DNA of 23,444 bases from Patulibacter sp040675535 (GCF_040675535.1 NZ_JBFAPC010000093.1:1-23444); one strand, 5' to 3'. Positions 1 to 8,322 are shown, numbered from the stretch's first letter. Translations and numbers: made by a program. The notes: generated from the sequence alone by a model not told the origin.

Positions 1-1398
1 GCAGAGCGGCCCGCGTCGCGCGGCCCGCTCCGCGCGTCCGTCGGCGCCCTGCGCCGCGCGACCGGTCCCGGCGGCGACTGGCCGCGCACGCGGCGCGTGG
101 TGCCGTGGGTCGTCGCGCTGTTCGTCGCGATGCTCTTCCTCGTGCCGTTCGACGCGGTCGTCCTGCCGGTGAACCTCGGCGTCGACTCGAAGATCGACCG
201 CGCCCTGATCCTCGCGCTCGCGCTGGCGGTCGTCGTGGCGTGGCTCGGCGGCGGCCGGACGGCCCCGCGGCTGCGGCGCAGCCCCACCGACTTCGCGCTC
301 CTCGCGTTCGGGTCGGTCGTGGTCCTCAGCCTCGCGCTGAACCTGCCGGACCTCTCGCACGCCGGGCAGATCGGCCTGGCGCTGCGCCGGGTCGCGCTCC
401 TGGCGTCCTATGCGGTCTTCTTCTACGTCGTGGCCTCGTGCGTGCGGCCCAGCGAGGTCCCGCACCTCGTCACGCTGATCATCGCGGCGTCGGTGCTGAC
501 GGCGCTCGGCACGATCGTCGAGTACCGCTCGCACGTCAACGTCTTCTACGAGACCTCGCGCGCCCTGATCCCGGGGGCGACGGTGACGCCCGTCCCGGTG
601 GCGCCGGACCTCGCCCGGGCCAACGTCGTCGGGCCCGCCGGCCACGGGCTCGCCGACGCGACGCTGCTGACGATCGCGCTGCCGTTCGCCGTCCTGCGCT
701 TCGTCGAGCGGGCCGGCTGGCGGCGGCTCCTCTACGGCACCGCCGTGGTGCTCGTCGTCGCGGGTGGGATCGCGACCGTCCGCCGTACCGCGCTGATCGC
801 GATGGCGCTCGCGCTGCTCGTCGTCGTGCTCTACCGCGGCCGCGAGGTCTGGCGGTACCTGCCGCTGCTGCTCGTCGCGCTGGCCGGCGTCAGCGTCCTG
901 GCGCCCGACGCGCTGAGCGGGATCGTCGACCAGCTGCGCAACGTGCAGAGCGACAGCTCCGCCGGCGACCGGATGTCGGACTACCCCGCCGTGATGCCGG
1001 ACATCGCGTCGCACCTGGTCGCCGGCCGCGGCTTCGGGAGCCTCGACATCCGCAATTACCGGATCCTCGACAACCAGCTGCTCGGCACGCTGATCGAGAC
1101 GGGGGTCCTCGGCCTCGTCGCCTTCCTCTGGGTGGTGGCCTCGCCGCTGCTGACCGCCCACCGCGTCGCCCGCGCCGGTGGCCCGCTCTCGGGCGCCGCG
1201 GTGGCGATCATCGCCGCGAGCGCCGGCTTCCTCGCCACGAATCTCCTCTACGACGCCTTCGGGTTCCGGCAGGCGATCTACGGCTTCTTCCTGATCGCCG
1301 GTCTCGCGGTCGTCGTCGCCCGCGGCCACGACGAGGAGCGCGTGGCGGCGGACGGCACGATCGTCGTCCCCGGCTCGACGGCGCGGGGATCGACATGA
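1..1398 (+). CDS. O-antigen ligase / polysaccharide polymerase, Wzy_C family (5' partial)
   Basis: Polytopic inner-membrane protein of the O-antigen ligase/polymerase superfamily, which joins or polymerises lipid-linked glycan repeat units outside the membrane. The reading frame is open from base 1, so the gene probably starts before the window; a GTG at 97 is the first internal candidate. From there about ten hydrophobic segments follow one another. The diagnostic Wzy_C region is near bases 958-1140: Arg-Met-Ser-Asp-Tyr-Pro, then GRGFGS, DNQLLGTLIETGVLGL and a further membrane helix. The C-terminal 25 residues are hydrophilic. The stop overlaps a possible ATG of the next gene (ATGA at 1395-1398), so the two are probably cotranscribed. 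Family assignment is firm; ligase versus polymerase cannot be told from sequence. Confidence 0.85.
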   Translation, partial: AERPASRGPLRASVGALRRATGPGGDWPRTRRVVPWVVALFVAMLFLVPFDAVVLPVNLGVDSKIDRALILALALAVVVAWLGGGRTAPRLRRSPTDFALLAFGSVVVLSLALNLPDLSHAGQIGLALRRVALLASYAVFFYVVASCVRPSEVPHLVTLIIAASVLTALGTIVEYRSHVNVFYETSRALIPGATVTPVPVAPDLARANVVGPAGHGLADATLLTIALPFAVLRFVERAGWRRLLYGTAVVLVVAGGIATVRRTALIAMALALLVVVLYRGREVWRYLPLLLVALAGVSVLAPDALSGIVDQLRNVQSDSSAGDRMSDYPAVMPDIASHLVAGRGFGSLDIRNYRILDNQLLGTLIETGVLGLVAFLWVVASPLLTAHRVARAGGPLSGAAVAIIAASAGFLATNLLYDAFGFRQAIYGFFLIAGLAVVVARGHDEERVAADGTIVVPGSTARGST

Positions 1399-1427
1399 GT
1401 GGGACCACCGGCACGGAGGAGGCTGCG

Positions 1428-2390
1428 ATGGTGCGCACGAAGATGATGACGGCGGCGGCGGAAGACACGGCGCTGCCGGGGGCGGACGCGGACCGCCTGC
1501 GGGTGGCGATCGTCGTCTGCTTCCTCGACGAGGAGGCGCTGCTGCCGACGTTCCTCGCGTCGCTGGCGGCCCAGACGGTGCCCCCGGAGCAGGTGCTGCT
1601 CGTCGACGACGGCTCGCGGGACGACTCGTTCGCGCTGGCGGCGGCGTTCGCGGCCGAGCACCCCTGGGCGCGGGCGCTGCGCCGGCCCCAGCGGCCGCAG
1701 GAGGGGGATCGTCTGGTCAGCGCCGCCGAGCTGCGGGCCTTCCAGTGGGGGGTCGAGCAGCTCGCGGAGCCCTGGGACGTCGTCTGCAAGATGGACGCCG
1801 ACCTCGACCTGACCGCGACGCTCGTTGCCCGGGCGCGGGAGGCGCTCGCCGCCGATCCCGGGTTGGGGATGGTCGGCAGCTACCTCCGGGCCCGCCACCC
1901 CGACGGGGTGCTCCGGCGCGAGCCCCACCCCGAGGTCCACGTGCGGGGACCCAACGAGTTCTTCCGCCGGGCGTGCTTCGAGCAGATCTCGCCCCTGCCG
2001 GCGATCCTGGGCTGGGACACGATCGACGAGCTGCGCGCCCGCCGCCGGGGCTGGCGGACCCGCAGCCTCGAGCTGCCGGAGGGCGACGTCGTCCACCTGC
2101 GGCCGACCGGGATGCACGGCGGTCGTCTGCGGATGTGGCGCCGCCACGGCCGCTGCGCCTACGGGGCGGGCACCCACCCGCTCGCGATCCTCGTCGGCGG
2201 CCTCTCCCGCGCCCGGATGCGCCCCTACGGCCTGTCGGGCCTGGCCTACGTCTGGGGGTGGGCCTGGGCCGCCCTCCGACGCGTGCCCCGCGCCGACGCC
2301 GACACTCGCCGCCACGCCAGGACGGAGGACGTCGCCCGGCTGCGGGCGGCGTTCCGGCGGAGTGCGGCGCGGGTCGATCCGCGGGGGTGA
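1428..2390 (+). CDS. family 2 glycosyltransferase
   Basis: GT-A fold glycosyltransferase of 320 residues, expected to add a sugar from a nucleotide donor to a growing surface glycan on the cytoplasmic side. The N-terminal Rossmann-like half shows VVCFLDEEALLP, then LLVDDGSRDDS (donor binding) and the metal-binding DxD in CKMDADLDL; GPNEFFRR and GWDTIDELRAR follow. I chose ATG 1428 because GGAGGAGG lies 5 bases upstream. An ATG at 1395, in frame and overlapping the previous stop, is the alternative and would add 11 residues. A moderately hydrophobic stretch near the C-terminus (LSGLAYVWGWAWAAL) may touch the membrane. It follows the O-antigen ligase directly, so both likely act in one exopolysaccharide pathway. 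The acceptor and sugar are unknown. Confidence 0.88.
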   Translation: MVRTKMMTAAAEDTALPGADADRLRVAIVVCFLDEEALLPTFLASLAAQTVPPEQVLLVDDGSRDDSFALAAAFAAEHPWARALRRPQRPQEGDRLVSAAELRAFQWGVEQLAEPWDVVCKMDADLDLTATLVARAREALAADPGLGMVGSYLRARHPDGVLRREPHPEVHVRGPNEFFRRACFEQISPLPAILGWDTIDELRARRRGWRTRSLELPEGDVVHLRPTGMHGGRLRMWRRHGRCAYGAGTHPLAILVGGLSRARMRPYGLSGLAYVWGWAWAALRRVPRADADTRRHARTEDVARLRAAFRRSAARVDPRG

Positions 2391-2403
2391 GGGCGCGGGG
2401 CGG

Positions 2404-2489
2404 GCGGTAGGGGACGACGCGGAGCGGGCGGCAGGGGACGGGTGGGGCGGCAGGGGACGACGCGGGGCAGGCGGCAGGGGACGGGTGGG
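2404..2489. repeat. 43-bp tandem repeat, 2 copies
   Basis: Two near-identical G-rich units start at 2404 and 2447. Each holds the sub-motif GGCGG(T/C)AGGGGACG twice. It lies just after the glycosyltransferase stop, at the left end of a 548-bp gap (2391-2938) between convergent genes. I see no gene in that gap. Confidence 0.75.
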
Positions 2490-2569
2490 GCGCGGGCCGG
2501 TGCAGGCCCGGGCCGGCCGCAGGGCGTGGCCGCTCCGACGGGCGGGCGCCCGCCGTGCCGGGCACGCAC

Positions 2570-2813
2570 ACCAGAAAACCTTCCTGCCAGGTACGGAATC
2601 TGGTTCGGGTGGTCGGCCGGCGGCGGTTCGCGGAGGGCAGCGGATCCGCCGGGCGTGGGCCGGCCGCGCTGACCAGGAACCCTTCCTGCCAGGTACGGAA
2701 TCTGGTTCCGGTGGTCGGCCGGCGGCGGTTCGCGGAGGGCAGCGGATCCGCCGGGCGTGGGCCGGCCGCGCTGACCAGAAACCCTTCCTGCCAGGTACGG
2801 AGTCTGGTTCCGG
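2570..2813. repeat. 102-bp tandem repeat, 2.4 copies, with hairpin core
   Basis: Units begin at 2570, 2672 and 2774 (exact period 102). The third is cut after about 40 bp. Copies 1 and 2 are nearly identical. The first ~40 bp of each unit (core CCTTCCTGCCAGGTACGG) is kept in all three. In copy 2 the core folds as GGAACC (2676-2681) with GGTTCC (2704-2709) and an inner TTCC/GGAA pair. In copies 1 and 3 substitutions remove the GGAACC arm but CCAGA/TCTGG can pair instead. The period is a multiple of three, so long open frames run through it, but it looks like an intergenic repeat and not a gene. Confidence 0.85.
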
Positions 2814-2840
2814 CCGTCTCGAGGCCTACCGACCACTGTC

Positions 2841-2915
2841 CCCGCCCCGCCCCGCCTCGCCTCGCCTCGCCCCGCCCGGCCCCGCCCGGCCCCGCCCGGC
2901 CCCGCCCCGCCCGGC
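2841..2915. repeat. pentanucleotide C/G microsatellite
   Basis: A run of CCCGC, CTCGC and CCCGG pentamers lies immediately downstream of the 102-bp repeats and about 25 bp from the stop of the minus-strand glycosyltransferase. It is strongly strand-asymmetric (C-rich on plus) and has no coding character. Confidence 0.75.
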
Positions 2916-2938
2916 CGAACGGGCCGAGGGGGTCGGTA

Positions 2939-4036
2939 TCAGGCCCCCGGCCCGTAGCCCGCGCGCCAGGTCGCGCGATCGCGCCAGACCTGGGTCCAGG
3001 CGGTGGCGTGGGGGCGGCCCAGGGCGGCGGCGACCCGGGCGCCCGCCGCGCGGAGGGCCACGCCGACGTGCAGGAGGGCCAGCCCGGCACGGGCGGCGAG
3101 CGGCGGGTGGTGGCGGCGCAGCACGGTGGCCTTGGCGCGGTGGATCAGGACGAGCTTGTCGCCGGACGAGGACGACGACGCGCCGCCGAGGTGGACGACC
3201 GTCGCGTGGGGCACGTGGAGGGGCCGGGCTCCGAGGGCGCGGGCGCGCAGGCAGAGGTCCTGGTCCTCGCCGTACATCCAGAACCGCAGGTCGAACCCGT
3301 CCAGGCGGTCCCACAGGGCGCGGGGGAGGAGCAGCACGCACCCGGTGAGCCAGCCGACCTCGCGCACCGTGTCGCGCCGCCAGCCGCCGATGCCCTCGGG
3401 GTTCAGCCGGCCGTGGCCCGGGAACGCAGTCGACAGGCCGGAGGCGAACAGCGCGAGGCTGCGGACGGTCGTGGGGCCGAAGCACGAGGTCGGATCGAGG
3501 TCGCCGTCCGGCGTGACGGTGCGGGCGCCGTAGAGCCCCGCCGCCGGGTGCTCGTCCGCGAAGTGGTGCAGGCGCTGCAGCGCGCCGTTCAGGACGACCG
3601 TGTCCGGGTTCAGGAGCAGCAGATGGCGGCCGCGGGCCTCGCGGGCCAGGAGGTTGTTGCCGCGCGCGAAGCCGACGTTGTCCTCGCGCGCGAGGAGCCG
3701 GACCTGCGGGAACTCCGCGGCGATCATCTCGGCGGTGCCGTCCCCCGACGCGCTGTCGAGGACCAGGACCTCGAACGCGACGCCGCGCGTCTCGCGGTAG
3801 ACCGAGGCGAGGCAGTCGCGGACCATCGCCGGGTGCCGGTGGGTGACGATCAGGATCGAGAGGTCGACCGGGCGGTCGGACCTGAGGGCCGCGACTGGGT
3901 CGTCAGTCGTCGGGTGATCGGACCGGGGGGCCTGGACCAGGTCGTCGGTCGTCGGGTGGGGGCCGGTCGGGTGGCCGGGTCCCGGGGCCGGGACCGCGTC
4001 GTGGGTGGTCGAGACGTCGACCGGGTGGTCCGTCAT
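2939..4036 (-). CDS. family 2 glycosyltransferase (rhamnosyltransferase-like)
   Basis: GT2 enzyme of 365 residues resembling WbbL/rhamnosyltransferase-type proteins. The first ~55 residues are a hydrophilic tail with a duplicated HPTTDD...RSD phrase. The catalytic domain then begins at LSILIVTHRHP and includes VLVLDSASGDGT, DNVGFARGNN, the DxD-like LLNPDTVVL, GWLTGCVLLLPRALW and the ED-containing YGEDQDLCLRARALG, an order typical of this subgroup. ATG at 4036 overlaps the stop of the upstream beta-helix gene by four bases (ATGA) and is preceded by GGAAGGA, so translation is probably coupled. It is the last gene of the minus-strand operon. Sugar specificity is not visible. The membrane-like C-terminal stretch is short. 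Confidence 0.9.
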   Translation of the reverse strand: MTDHPVDVSTTHDAVPAPGPGHPTGPHPTTDDLVQAPRSDHPTTDDPVAALRSDRPVDLSILIVTHRHPAMVRDCLASVYRETRGVAFEVLVLDSASGDGTAEMIAAEFPQVRLLAREDNVGFARGNNLLAREARGRHLLLLNPDTVVLNGALQRLHHFADEHPAAGLYGARTVTPDGDLDPTSCFGPTTVRSLALFASGLSTAFPGHGRLNPEGIGGWRRDTVREVGWLTGCVLLLPRALWDRLDGFDLRFWMYGEDQDLCLRARALGARPLHVPHATVVHLGGASSSSSGDKLVLIHRAKATVLRRHHPPLAARAGLALLHVGVALRAAGARVAAALGRPHATAWTQVWRDRATWRAGYGPGA

Positions 4037-5388
4037 CGCCAGTCCTTCCGCGGCACGTAGCCGACGGTGCGGGCCGCCGGGCCGGTGCGGGGACGGTGAC
4101 GCCACTGCTGCCGATCGGCCACCACGCCGCCTGCGCCGCCGACGACGACGCGCGTCGAGGCGAGCGCCCCGGTGACGCGTGACGCGCCGCCGACGACGTC
4201 GCCGCGGCCGCGGCCGCCGGTGATCTCGCCGGCCAGCAGGTTGTGGGCCTGGAGCCGCAGCGTCACGCCGGGCTCGCGCAGGTAGCCCGCGGCCAGCACG
4301 TTGTTGGCGATCACCGCGCCGTCGGCGGCGGACGGCGCCGGCTGCTTCGGCGAGTGGCGCAGCATCAGGCCCTGGAACCGCGAGTCCGCGACGGTGTTGC
4401 CGACGAACCGCAGGCGCGGCGTGTCGATCATCTGGACGGCGGCGGCGCCGGCGCCGACCAGCAGGTTGTTCTCGACGCTCAGGTCGCGCACCGGCCCGCC
4501 GATCGTCGGCTCGACGAACAGCAGCTGCACGCGCGAGTCCGTCAGGACGTTGTCGTGGATCGCGATCCGCCGGCTGCCGCCCATGATCTGGATCGCGTCG
4601 TTGTGGATCGCGCCGTCCGGGTCGTGGAGGTCAGTGATGGTGTTGCGCTCGATGCGGGCGTCCTCCCAGTAGGCGAAGTTCAGCCCGTCGGAGCGCATCC
4701 CGCGCAGGTCGTTGCCGCGCACGAGGATCCGCCGGATCGGGTGCCCGCTCCGGGACGCCACCCCGGCGCTGGCGATGCCGTCGAAGCAGCGGCGGAAGCG
4801 GCTGGACTCCACCGTCAGGTCGTGCGTCCCGTTGCGGGGGGCCAGGCACGCCGTGCGGGCGTCGGGGGTGGTGAAGCGCACGTGCCGGAAGGCGACCTCG
4901 CCGGTCTCGCGCGCGAGGTTCGCGGCGCTGTTGGTGAGCGTCACGGTGTCGGAGAACGAGACGCGGCGGAACGAGAGGCCGCGGGCGCCGACGGCGTTGA
5001 GGCCCGCGACGGTCGCGGCCGTCCCGCGGCCGGGACCGAGGATCCGCACGGCGCGCCCGAAGCGGCGGCTCGTCTGCACGGCGGGGTAGGCGCCGCCGGC
5101 GAGCAGGATCGTCGTGCCGGCGTCGGCCTTCGCGAGCGCGGCGCCGAGCGATCGCAGTGGCGCGCGGCGGGTGCCCGCGGCGGCGTCGTCGCCGTTCGGC
5201 GCCGCGGAGATGAGCGGGCCGTCGTCGGCGGGGCGGGACGCGGCGGTGCGCTCGACCGCGGCGTCCGGCGCGGTCGAGCTCGTCTCGCTGCAGCCACCGA
5301 CCGCCAGCGCGACGCCCAGCGCGGCCGCGCCCGCGAGCAGGGATCGGGTCGGGCTCGTGCGGGCTCCGCGGCGGGGCGGCGTGCTCAT
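4033..5388 (-). CDS. right-handed beta-helix repeat lipoprotein
   Basis: Secreted lipoprotein of 451 residues. A basic n-region, a hydrophobic segment (LLAGAAALGVALAVGGC) and a lipobox with Cys33 indicate lipidation outside the membrane. A Ser/Thr/Ala linker follows. From about residue 60 the protein opens like parallel beta-helix proteins (ISAAPNGDDAAAGTRRAPLRSL, then AGTTILLAGGAYP) and runs through many helix rungs such as ILVRGNDLRG, ARIERNTITDL, IAIHDNVLTDSRVQLLFVE and RLRFVGNTVADS. This fold is shared by polysaccharide lyases, NosD-type proteins and C5-epimerases. The embedding between flippase and glycosyltransferase, with ATGA overlaps at both ends and GGAGG 6 bases before the ATG, suggests it binds, trims or epimerises the exported glycan. 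No catalytic residues can be assigned safely. Confidence 0.85.
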   Translation of the reverse strand: MSTPPRRGARTSPTRSLLAGAAALGVALAVGGCSETSSTAPDAAVERTAASRPADDGPLISAAPNGDDAAAGTRRAPLRSLGAALAKADAGTTILLAGGAYPAVQTSRRFGRAVRILGPGRGTAATVAGLNAVGARGLSFRRVSFSDTVTLTNSAANLARETGEVAFRHVRFTTPDARTACLAPRNGTHDLTVESSRFRRCFDGIASAGVASRSGHPIRRILVRGNDLRGMRSDGLNFAYWEDARIERNTITDLHDPDGAIHNDAIQIMGGSRRIAIHDNVLTDSRVQLLFVEPTIGGPVRDLSVENNLLVGAGAAAVQMIDTPRLRFVGNTVADSRFQGLMLRHSPKQPAPSAADGAVIANNVLAAGYLREPGVTLRLQAHNLLAGEITGGRGRGDVVGGASRVTGALASTRVVVGGAGGVVADRQQWRHRPRTGPAARTVGYVPRKDWR

Positions 5389-7016
5389 GCGGTGCCTCCC
5401 GCGGGCTCCCGGGCGGGGCGGCGACGGCGGAGGACGAGGGCGGCGGTGTCGGTCAGCTGGCGCCACGTCCCGCCGAAGACGAGCCGCAGGACGGCGAAGT
5501 ACGTCGCGAACGTCAGGAGCGTGCCGAGCAGCAGCCACGGGACGTCGCCGATCGCGTCCGCGCCGAGGGCCGCGGCGCCCGCGCCCACGCCGAACGCCGC
5601 CGTGGCGGCGAGTGCGGGCGGGCCGACCTCGGCGAGCAGCTCGCGGAGGCCCGCCCCGGTCTGCGGCTTGACGAGGTACAGCTGCGACACGACGACCATC
5701 ACGAGGTGCATGGCCGACACCCCGACGCAGATCGCGACGAGGCCCTCGTCGGCGAGCCCGACGAGGACCCCGACGTACGCGGCGATCATCAGCACGTTGA
5801 ACGCCAGGGCCTGGCGCGGGCGGCCGCCGGCGATCGCCAGCGGCTGGATCCCGCTCATGATCGCCTGGCCCAGGCCGGCGACGGCGAGAATCTGCGCGGG
5901 GAGCGCGGCGGGCGCCCACTGCTCGCCGAACAGCAGGGGGATCAGCACCGGCGCGAGGACCGCGAGCAGCGCCAGGAACGGCGCCGTGGCGATCGCGTTG
6001 ACGGAGACGATCCGCGAGCGCAGCCGGTTCGTCGTCGCCCGGTCGGGGCTGCGGGCGAACAGCGGCAGGCCGAGCCGCAGCATCACGACGCTGAGCTTGC
6101 CCTGGTACTCGCCCCCGAGCTGGAACGCGCGGAAGTAGTAGCCGACCTCGCGCGCCGGCAGCAGCCCGGCGAGCACGAGGTAGGCGACGTTGCGCCGCAG
6201 CGCGATGATGATGCCGCTGATCGACGTCAATGCGCCGAACTCCGCGATGTCGCGGAACGCCCGGCGCTCGAAGCCGAAGCGGGGCGGGCGCGCCACGCGC
6301 ATCAGCAGGAACGTCTCGATCGCGGCGCCGACCACCGGCCCGATCACGAGCGCCTCGCCGTCCACGCCCGAGAACGCGAGGGCGGACGCGACGACGACCT
6401 GGAAGATCGTCCCGAGCACCTCGAACGTCGACTGGCTGCGGAAGTCGAGCCGGCGCATGACCGTGGCGCGGGAGACGACCCCGAAGCCCGCGATCGCGTA
6501 GCCCGGCGCGGTGTACATCAGGAGCTCCGCCGAGCGGTCGCCGAACAGCGCGCGGCCGGCCGTCACGGCGAACAGCACGATCAGGCCCGCCAGGACGAGG
6601 CCGGAGAGCACGGAGAGCGTGTGGGCGGTCCGCCGGTGCTCCTCGCGGAGCAGCTTGCGCTGGACGAGCGGCGAGCCGAAGCCCTCGAACGTCAGCATCA
6701 CCGACAGCATCTGGAAGGTGACGGCGACGGCGGCCGAGCCGACCTCGCCCGGCGGGATCAGCCGCGTCAGCAGGATCATCGCGCCGAGCGCCGCGACCTC
6801 GGCGACCATTCGCACGCCGAGCGTGATCCGGGCGCCGTTGATCGTCGCCGTGCGCAGCTCGTCGCGGCTGACCGTGCCGTGGGCGCTGCCGTCGCGGCCG
6901 ACGATGCCGTCGTCGGCGAGGGCCGCGCCGGGCCCCGGCGTCCCCTCCGGCGCCGGAGCGTCGTCGGGGGCGGGATCGCCGCGGGGAACGTGGGGCGTCG
7001 GATCGTCGCGGTGCAC
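5385..7016 (-). CDS. Wzx-type lipid-linked oligosaccharide flippase (MOP superfamily)
   Basis: Integral membrane protein with 12-14 predicted helices. It resembles polysaccharide export flippases that move undecaprenyl-linked repeat units across the membrane (WzxC/RfbX type). The conserved part starts near base 6870 with TATINGARITLGVRMVAEVAALGAMILLTRLIPP. Later landmarks are FEGFGSPLVQRK, the RATVMRRLDFRSQSTFEV loop and REVGYYFRAFQL. The frame can extend to a GTG at 7127, but codons between 7127 and 7016 have many A/T third bases, unlike the rest of the gene, so I place the start at GTG 7016, giving 543 residues. No clear Shine-Dalgarno sequence supports either start. The stop overlaps the ATG of the beta-helix gene. 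It is the first gene of the minus-strand glycan operon. Confidence 0.88.
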   Translation of the reverse strand: MHRDDPTPHVPRGDPAPDDAPAPEGTPGPGAALADDGIVGRDGSAHGTVSRDELRTATINGARITLGVRMVAEVAALGAMILLTRLIPPGEVGSAAVAVTFQMLSVMLTFEGFGSPLVQRKLLREEHRRTAHTLSVLSGLVLAGLIVLFAVTAGRALFGDRSAELLMYTAPGYAIAGFGVVSRATVMRRLDFRSQSTFEVLGTIFQVVVASALAFSGVDGEALVIGPVVGAAIETFLLMRVARPPRFGFERRAFRDIAEFGALTSISGIIIALRRNVAYLVLAGLLPAREVGYYFRAFQLGGEYQGKLSVVMLRLGLPLFARSPDRATTNRLRSRIVSVNAIATAPFLALLAVLAPVLIPLLFGEQWAPAALPAQILAVAGLGQAIMSGIQPLAIAGGRPRQALAFNVLMIAAYVGVLVGLADEGLVAICVGVSAMHLVMVVVSQLYLVKPQTGAGLRELLAEVGPPALAATAAFGVGAGAAALGADAIGDVPWLLLGTLLTFATYFAVLRLVFGGTWRQLTDTAALVLRRRRPAREPAGGTA

Positions 7017-7157
7017 GTGACGGGTGTCCGCGCCCGGACAGGGGGGTGGGGCGGGAGACCGGTGACGGACGCTAACGGCTGCCGGCGCCGCTGTCGCCGG
7101 TTCGGCGCGTCGTGTGCGCCGACGCACGGTACGCCGTATGCGTCCGGGCGGCGTGGT

Positions 7158-7181
7158 GTCGCACCCGGCGCCGGCTGCGAC
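7158..7181. promoter_or_regulatory. 24-bp near-perfect dyad upstream of the flippase operon
   Basis: The half-sites GTCGCACCCGGC and GCCGGCTGCGAC mirror each other with one mismatch. The dyad lies about 140 bp upstream of the chosen flippase start, in the 7128-7250 gap behind the phosphatase gene. It could be an operator or the terminator stem of that phosphatase gene, which ends at 7251. There is no T-run beside it. Confidence 0.4.
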
Positions 7182-7250
7182 GGGCTCCGTCGGCCCGGGC
7201 GGGTGTGGCCCCGCGGTGGGGTGCGGCGCGGCGTGGCGCGGCGCTCAGCG

Positions 7251-8003
7251 TCAGAAGCGGCGGCGCCTCGCGGGGCGGGGGGCGAACGCCGGCCGCGGGG
7301 GGACCGGGACGCCGTCGAGCAGGGCCCGTGGGACGTCCGCGCCCATCCAGGGGGCCAGCGGTCCGTAGCCGGCCTCCTCCATCGGTGCGGACATCCCCGG
7401 CGCCCGGTGCGCGTCGTCGTGCGCGTCGGACGCCACCACGTGGATCAGGCCGGCGTCCACGTAGCGCCGGGCTGCCCCCTGGACGGTCCGGCCGAAGAAG
7501 CCGGTGAGCGCGCCGGCGGTCACCTGCGCGAGGCAACCGGCGGCGACCAGGCGCTCCAGCAGCCCGGGGTCCGTGTGGAAGGACGCGCAGCGCTCGGGGT
7601 GGGCGAGGAGCACCCGGACGCCCCGGCTCTGGACGATCCCCACGAGCCCCTCGATGCCGGGAGAGTCGACGGAGATCGGCGCTTCCAGCAAGAGCCAGGG
7701 GCCGTCGCCGAGCCGCAGGCCGGCGAGCTGCTCCGCGCTCATGTCGACGGCGCGGGTCAGCGCGACCTCGGCGCCGGCGAGCACCTCGAGCTCGATGCCC
7801 TCCGCCCGCAGCGCGGCGTTGACCTCGGCCACGCCGGCCTCGATCACCTCCGGCGTGTTCGGGTAGTCCCAGCCGACGTGGGGCGTGGCGACCACGACGC
7901 CGGTCCCGCGGGCGACGTGCTCGCGGGCCATCGCGAGACTGCCCTCCAGGTCGTCCGGCCCGTCGTCGATGCCGGGGAGGATGTGGCAGTGCAGGTCGAT
8001 CAC
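7251..8003 (-). CDS. PHP-domain protein-tyrosine phosphatase, CpsB/YwqE family
   Basis: Metal-dependent phosphatase of 250 residues. In other bacteria this family dephosphorylates the tyrosine kinase that controls capsule or exopolysaccharide chain length. Putative metal ligands of the PHP fold can be read in order: His5 and His7 (DLHCHILPGIDDG), His42 (ATPHVGWDY), Glu79 (LAGAEV), His135 (LAHPERC), and Asp193 and His195 (ASDAHDDAHR). The length fits the family. ATG 8003 gives the canonical MIDLHCHILPGIDDG start, so the N-terminus is secure. It lies upstream of the flippase operon on the same strand, 234 bp from the chosen flippase start, so shared transcription is possible. The partner kinase (CpsD/Wzc) is not in the window. 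Function is known for the family; its target here is inferred. Confidence 0.92.
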   Translation of the reverse strand: MIDLHCHILPGIDDGPDDLEGSLAMAREHVARGTGVVVATPHVGWDYPNTPEVIEAGVAEVNAALRAEGIELEVLAGAEVALTRAVDMSAEQLAGLRLGDGPWLLLEAPISVDSPGIEGLVGIVQSRGVRVLLAHPERCASFHTDPGLLERLVAAGCLAQVTAGALTGFFGRTVQGAARRYVDAGLIHVVASDAHDDAHRAPGMSAPMEEAGYGPLAPWMGADVPRALLDGVPVPPRPAFAPRPARRRRF

Positions 8004-8080
8004 GAGCTCCCGGCCATGATGGCGGACCGGGCGCCGGACCGCACCATGCGCAGCGGCTCGTGCGGCATGACGCCGTGGGG

Positions 8081-8205
8081 TGGGGCCGTGCGCGGGCGGG
8101 GCGGGACCTCGAGGGTGGGGCCGTGCGCGGGCGGGGCGGGACCTCGAGGGCGGGGCCGTGCGCGGGCGGGGCGGGACCTCGAGGGCGGGGCCATGTGCGG
8201 GCGGG
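8081..8205. repeat. 35-bp tandem repeat, about 3.6 copies
   Basis: Units phased on CCGTGCGCGG begin at 8086, 8121, 8156 and 8191 (exact period 35), with only a few substitutions among them. Each full unit carries GGGACCTCGAGG. The array fills most of the 319-bp gap (8004-8322) between the start of the phosphatase gene and the YqeY gene, which are divergent. The period is not a multiple of three, and I see no gene. Confidence 0.9.
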
Positions 8206-8322
8206 GCGCGCCGCCGGAGGGGCGTCGCGGGCGGCGGCCCGGAGGCCCCGGACTCGAATCCGCGGCGTCCGCGGGCGTCCCGCCGCGAGGGCCCGCCGGT
8301 CGCGCCGGGCTACGGTAGGGGG

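Noticed and set aside
2246..2836. Minus-strand frames through the 102-bp repeats that translate to repeated RTWQEGFLV phrases
   Set aside because: The period of 102 keeps frames open automatically; there is no start signal and nothing beyond the repeats resembles a protein.
8081..8205. CRISPR array from 35-bp periodicity
   Set aside because: Units abut directly with no spacers.
8247..8270. tRNA T-arm-like GACTCGAATCC
   Set aside because: No matching acceptor, D or anticodon arms could be found on either side, and the T-loop consensus GTTCGA is not met.
5706..8318. An 870-codon open frame on the plus strand opposite the flippase and phosphatase genes
   Set aside because: It is an antisense shadow typical of extreme GC DNA: Arg/Asp/Glu/His-rich, no motifs, and it covers two well-identified genes on the other strand and a tandem repeat.
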